Part shown: one piece after another, positions 58,284-64,000 of the stretch
Numbering within the stretch: the first letter of the stretch is position 1
Layout of the letters: the number at the start of each line of letters is the position of its first letter
Assembly (NCBI GenBank): GCA_963978905.1
Contig: OZ022261.1
Span: forward strand, 8,309,992 to 8,373,991
Length of the DNA stretch: 64,000 nucleotides
Origin: Trichostrongylus colubriformis
Taxonomy: Eukaryota > Nematoda > Chromadorea > Rhabditida > Trichostrongylidae
Reading direction: 5' to 3'
Notes under the pieces: model-generated
The model's database searches: none
What the model was told of the DNA's origin: nothing
Seen by the model: only the letters and a program-made list of their open reading frames with translations
Made by a program: the position numbers and the translations under genes

Positions 58284-58640
58284 AAGGAATGTCTGATGCC
58301 AAGAGGACCAATAAAATGACGTAGTATCAAAGTAGAAGTACTTCTGTAGTCAGCAGAAAAAGTTCAACAAATTGAAAATGCAAAGTCTCCCCCAGGCTCC
58401 GAACGATCGCCTCCAGATCATAGAAGGTGACACTTACCTCTCCGCCAGGCTGCTGCTGACAGTCCAGTTGCTTGTGGTGTATTTGAGCAGACTTTCGTCG
58501 AAAAACGACCTTGTAATTCTGTTCAGAGAATCGTTTTGCAAATCTGGAAAGCAGATTCGAGATCAGCGTACGAATTTACATCGGACCATCGTATTCCACT
58601 CCGAATGGCCACTTCGACTTCGGGTCTTTCCCCAGTGAGA
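58284..58640 (+). repeat. Right arm of the inverted duplication (partner 57600-57990)
   Basis: See partner. About 70% identity by eye with several small indels. The spacer is about 290 bp. Confidence 0.75.
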
Positions 58641-61600
58641 TATTGACTGCAAAGCTTTTGTTATTGGCGATGGGTATGAAAATCGAAGTGCCAACATAGG
58701 AACCTATGCAAGTTTTTAATCAAAATTTGAATGGTCAGAAGGATCGGTTATATTCTGAAGTGGCCAGTGGCAATCCATTACTGTTCAGCTATCATTTAGT
58801 TGAATAATGTCAGTTTAAGTAGATGTAGTATAGACTAATTCTTCAAGGTGACCTTATGAAAGGCATGCAGTGAATTGTAAACATTGAGAGTAAACATCAT
58901 AGATACGCAAGTAACTGCAAAAACTTCTCCGGAAACTTATGTTCTAATGGAAGTATTTTCGAGAAAGTTTCAGAGATAGCAAAGCTACGTTAAAAGTACT
59001 CATATGTGCGGTGGGCATTTAAAGAGCTTTGACGCTAATGCGGCTCATCTTTCAAAGTAGTACTTTCAAGAGGTCGGCCTAGTATGAAGACGTGGGAGAC
59101 ACGCTCAACTGCAAAAGCTCGATGTTCGTTTATGGCCTGGAACTAGAGAACTAAGGGAGTGGATGCGACAATTTGATTGGAAGTGAAGTGAAGGTGGGCA
59201 AGGGGTATGAATAAAAACTTTATAGGATCGAAAAACCCGTAAAATGGACTATTACTGCCCCTCGATTTGCTCCGAAGACGTGCTTCCACAAGTGCTGTGT
59301 CGCCGATATATTGATCGGAGCGGCGTGGATCTGTGACTACGATACGCTACTGTATACTGACATTACTTGTGGGTGATTCTGCATACAGGAAATCAACCAC
59401 TTAGTAGGGCCTTATTGAGGATCTTTGTAGAGCATTTTCATTGAAATCCTCCGCGTATCATCATTCCAATCTTGGGTTTCTCTCACAATTCACATATTTC
59501 ACCCAGTATGCTCACATATTTTGCAAGGAGGGGAAAGGAATTGGGACAGCTTTGAAGTCAAACGACTTTTTTGTAAGGCAATCAATTCCTATAATTGTTT
59601 AGAATCCTTCATTTCTCAGTTTAAAGGCGGATCAGGCTTTACTTCATGGAACTACGTGCAAGCGATGAAAAGAATTGTACCCACTTGTCCTTACAGCTTT
59701 GATCAATTCTCAGATTTAGAAATGCGCGACATAAATTGTATTTGAAAAGTTTGAAAAATATCATCAATTAAAAGAACTGAATCAAAGGAATATCTTGCAG
59801 TTGCGGTCGAGCAGGAAGTCCCTTCTGTAGTAGTACTTTCCAGTAGAACAGAGTGTACAAGTATGCGACTGGATATGTCAAAGTTAATTTGACCACTGCT
59901 CAGAAAAAAACTTCAGTTTTTTCGGTTGATCACGGACTTCGCGCATACCTGTATTTTAATTTGTTGCTGAAAAGCCATGGGAAAAATGAAAGAATATTAT
60001 TCGAAGTGCTACCGCATTGTAAACCGATGCCTTTCAGAGGCTTCTGGCCATTTAACTACACCTCAAGTGCGTTATTAAAATTACATCGCGCAATAAGTCC
60101 GTGCCGTTTTTTTATTTCATGCGTCTCACAACACTTTTTCCACCTTTTAACAAATTTTATATATGAATTCGACAGCTTTTTTGCACTACAGATTGGTACT
60201 ATTTGTTATTTAAAACCATTAACTCGTTCCAAATTATACTTTGTAGGCAATAATGTTCAGCTACAGCATATCGAAGTTCAAAGTAGGTGACTTTCTATGC
60301 GCCAGATCGAGTCAAATAAGGGGACTAATAGTCACATCACTAAATAATTTACGGTTTTTTTCGGTCCAATAAAATTGTTCGATAAAGCCGCGATTTTTAA
60401 CAACAAAGGGCAGATGCCGAAAATGCAGATTTTTGCTGCGTACTCCATTTCTAGACCTCAGGAATATTTTTATATGGAAACACCTTCTTGTAGAGCAGAG
60501 AAAGCTCCATCGAATGCACGCATGGATATTCATTTTGAACGCAATGGTAGGCGAAGAAGAAGAGCTACCGCAAGTGCACATTCTGCTGATTGCTCCTTTC
60601 TATTCTTTAGAACAATTACATTAACTGGTCGAAAAAATTGCACTGTCTAGTAGAGGTGGAACAGCTCAACGAGTGCATTTGTTAATATAGAAGGGAAGAC
60701 GAGATGCCGGAAATGTAGGTTGTTGACGACTGAGTACTGAATTTCCATGTTTCGAAAATATTAAATAGTCGAGGCAATCGAAAAAAAGCAACATGCAGTT
60801 TCCAGGACAGAAGAAAGTCTATTGAATTCATATATAAATTTTGTCGCAAGATGAAGAATGTTGTGAAACGTAGCACAAAACGTCACGAATGTATTGCACA
60901 ATCTAGAATGTGCTGTACGGATCTTCATGGATAAGGAAGTAACAAATTATTAATTAATATAAATAGATTTAAGAGGATAATGCAGTTAATGCACTTTCTA
61001 AGACAAGCCCATGTATTCACCATATGATTTAGCATCATCGTTCACAAAATGGAGGGGCTAATTAGTATTTTACAGTACTGAAATGAAGGAGTACGCCTTA
61101 TAACTCCCGAGTTACGGCCAAAGAGCTTATGCATGTAGAAACTTGTTCACCTATTCATTTAATCTCCTTTTTCCATGAAAGCGATCTATGCCTTGAAGAT
61201 TAGGGGTGTAACTAAGAAAGGGTCGAAAAAGATTGGATTTAGTAGACGGAATGATTTGTGGCATCATGTAAGCGGCCATCGAATTGGCATTCATATGAAA
61301 AAAAAGTGTGAAGCGTTGTGTTAAGAACAGCTTGAAATAGAAAGGCGTATTCAATAAGCTTCGAGAGGAAAGATACGCTGGCTGCTTTGTTGCTGAATAC
61401 AAAGGATTTCCATGCCTCGTTGGAGCGTTGTTAGGATGGCCATCAACGGATTACGTTAGCATTATTCACAACTTATGCCCGATAGAGGGCATTAGTTCTT
61501 GTGAACAGTGAACACAGAGCTTCCGTATTCAAATATGCTCGCGGGATTCATTGGATAAAAAAGAAACAAAAACTTGAAAGATTTTTTTTAAAAAGTTGTG

Positions 61601-64000
61601 GTGCTGAGCAGGAGAAATTCAAGCACGCGGTTACGCAGCGACCGAGGCCAGGTGAGTTTTATCGCGCGCTAGTTGGCCCACATTCAAGTAACAGTAAATA
61701 TGAAAATGCGGAAAAGTTAGCGTGAAATTGAACTTCCTTCGCGAACTGTATAAGACAGAAAGGAACAAATAGCATTTCCTTATTCTTAACATCACTCGGC
61801 TAAATTACAGAAAAGCCAGCTTGCCAGGAGAATGATTTTTGTTTGATTTTTCTGAGAATTTCCTATAAGGTTGGAAGGGGCTTTGATCGCGAGTACGACA
61901 ATCATGTCTGTCGCTAGCGGCGAAAAGGCCGCTAGGTAGCAGTGCATTTTTTCCAAAATTTCGGTAAAAATGTGCCTTTCATTCAACACCTCGGCCACAA
62001 GCTTCATATTATGATTTAGCGCTAATGTTTAAGGCTGAAAAATGTTAAAAGTAAATGCGAGAAAACTTGGTCTTTCCTGACCTTACTGGCGGTGGCAACG
62101 ACATCAAATATTCAAGGAGGAAAAACATTAGAAGCTTACATTCGAGTAGTTTATAAAAAAGCTCTGGGGCAAGCGCGGGTGCTCAAAATGGGAGTCAGAT
62201 CAGTACTTGAGACTATATGTTACCCTTATAGATGATATGTACCTTAAACAGAGTTGTAATTCTGAATATGAATAGCCCGTTCTATTGAAAACGTTCTTCA
62301 CATGCAGCTCGAATCGGAGCTTCCAGCTTTTATCCATTAATTTATGCAGACCTGACATAAAACTGAAAAAAAACGAAAACGGGCACTACACGTCAAAGTG
62401 ATTTGTCGCTTGCTGTTCATTCCAATTTCCACATTCCGTGCAACATCACAACACAGCTCCTAATGAGATCATTTTTCGGAAATTTATTGGAACCTTTCCC
62501 ATCCCCCGGTTTCCTCTTTCAGTGCAAACATCAGTGAACGAATAGGGCACGCACTCCAGTACGCGCAAGAAAATGGCAGAAAATGCAAAAGAAGTGTGCT
62601 GTTCTCAGGAGTTACGTAAAAATCAGTTGTGAAGAAACATTAGCATAATATTCTAAAATCATTTTAGTATAACTTATAAAGTACCGAGCTTGTCGAACAT
62701 TTGAATCAGGGGATCATTCATAAGGTAATTAGTAGTAATAATTTGAATTCGTCGTATGACAGTGACTGCGCAACCAGTCAATCATCGCTGTTTCACGGGA
62801 TCAATTGAATATGCCGTTTTCTGATGGAATTAGCAGTATTGAGTTGAAACCTCTCAAAAAATATTGCTAAAATTACTGATTAATTTCCAATTAAAATTAT
62901 TATCGCTTATTGATTAATTTCCAGTTAGAATCGCTCTGCATCATTTGATAAATTGCTCAATTTCAATCTTTCATCATTTTAAAATCAGTTCAGTTTAGAC
63001 AAAGAAGTAGTAATAGTACTATGAAATTTTGTTCAAACTATTTGAGAGGGAAGGAACAGACAATTAGTTCAGCTTCGTTTCGCACGTGCCTCTAGGTGGA
63101 GATTGAATCCAAAGATGGCCACCTTTTTCTATCAGGCAGGGAAGTAAGGCAAGTACATATGCTCTAGACAGTACTAATTTATCAAAATTAGATAATCAAT
63201 TAATCAAGTAAGTATTAATTTGGATGATACAATGCTCTTGCTATGTACGTAATTTTCATTCTCGCTATGTAGTATCTATGATCGATTAAAAATGTGATTT
63301 TGCTTGAGACCCCCACCCCCCTCAAATAACTTTTTTTGTGCATTTTTATACGTTTTCCGGCATGCCCCTATCAGCGATAAATGCTGACGTATTTCCGTGC
63401 CCATGTCACGAACACATCTTGTACTTAGCCACAAATTGAGCATTTCCGGCTGCTAAAGGTGTGCTTGCATGTACTGGGAAAAAATCGATTACCAAATGCA
63501 TAAAATTCCTGAAGAAAATAAGTGTTTAGGACCCATTGTATTATAAACTTTCATTCGAGTATCAAACTAAACTCGTGGAAAGGACGCACAAAGTTCTCAA
63601 CCCACGTGACCCTTCGTTAGCCACGTCCCCGTTGCTATTTTTGGCAGTGCTTCCCAGTAATTCAGAATGGTGATGCGAAGTTATGCATTTTTAAATCGAA
63701 ATGGTGTAGTGACAGATGGCGTTCTTCGCTCACATGGTGCGATGATCGCTCACATGGTGCGAATCCCGACCGATGAAGGACAACTAAGTACCACTGTTAG
63801 CTTAGGACACAAATGTAGCGTTTTTCAAACGTATAAATTCAACCATCACATATATTACCCGGTAAAACCCCAAAAATACTCTTCTATACTTTATTTCTAT
63901 CTTGTCAGCTTTTTCGAGAGTTGGGCTGTATTTCAACACTGTAAACCGGAAAATGATTTGTTCCAAATGGCAAAAATCATTTTGCGAAATTTCTCTACCT
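58641..64000. other. Gene-poor stretch; nothing recognised
   Basis: AT-rich with several open frames (the longest 145 codons, 59853-60290) that have no recognisable domain, no convincing splice borders and no paralogue in the window. A 17-bp direct repeat (GATCGCTCACATGGTGCGA-like, 63726-63762) is the only simple structure noted. Confidence 0.5.

Noticed and set aside
59853..60290. 145-codon plus-strand frame
   Set aside because: Composition is like translated AT-rich DNA, with no domain, no paralogue and no splice context.

Overview
The window looks like a stretch of a parasitic clade V nematode genome, most likely a hookworm (Ancylostoma/Necator type). The evidence is a clear nematode MEC-2 (stomatin family) gene with some introns of only 54-66 bp, a decayed RTE-type LINE close to those abundant in hookworms, a mariner element of the kind known from hookworms (bandit-like), and many small inverted-repeat elements between few exons. 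No tRNA, rRNA or CRISPR feature was seen.

The main gene lies on the minus strand from 22033 down to at least 8704. Ten consecutive exons, all with GT/AG borders and matching phases, encode residues 1-374 of a MEC-2 orthologue: a Ser-rich N-terminal tail, the membrane hairpin, the whole stomatin/PHB domain and the oligomerisation segment. About the last 100 residues expected from the C. elegans protein were not found and are probably beyond position 1. The large introns are packed with transposon debris: intron 9 (8785-13280) holds a degenerate RTE LINE (9789-12640) ending in a perfect 72-bp palindrome; intron 3 holds two copies of a 242-bp element with long terminal inverted repeats, one flanked by a 9-bp duplication; intron 4 holds a dispersed-repeat fragment; intron 8 another.

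1-3115 is a nest of foldback elements. 3900-4831 is a TTAA-bounded repeat with an internal 129-bp triplication. 22.05-30 kb is non-coding apart from two weak exon candidates (plus strand 25913-26001, minus strand 28992-29076); the first sits in a duplicated segment, one copy of which was hit by a 281-bp element. 30375-33895 is an imperfect inverted duplication whose left arm contains a 146-bp minisatellite. 34-64 kb is gene-poor and carries a Tc1-like MITE (37022-37525), a foldback (41005-41276), a near-perfect palindrome with 114-bp arms (41904-42140), two further TTAA repeats (45163-45583, 46824-47267), a 954-bp deleted mariner (48792-49745), another 9-bp-duplication MITE (51592-51805), a 196-bp tandem duplication (52276-52667), a second mariner-like element (53443-54299), an (AAAT)n tract, a probable retroposon 3' end, and several foldbacks to 58.64 kb. 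From 58.64 kb to the end I see nothing I can name.

Overall this is one conserved touch-receptor gene in a repeat-dominated landscape. Exon coordinates for mec-2 are derived by reading splice sites and protein similarity from memory, not by alignment.
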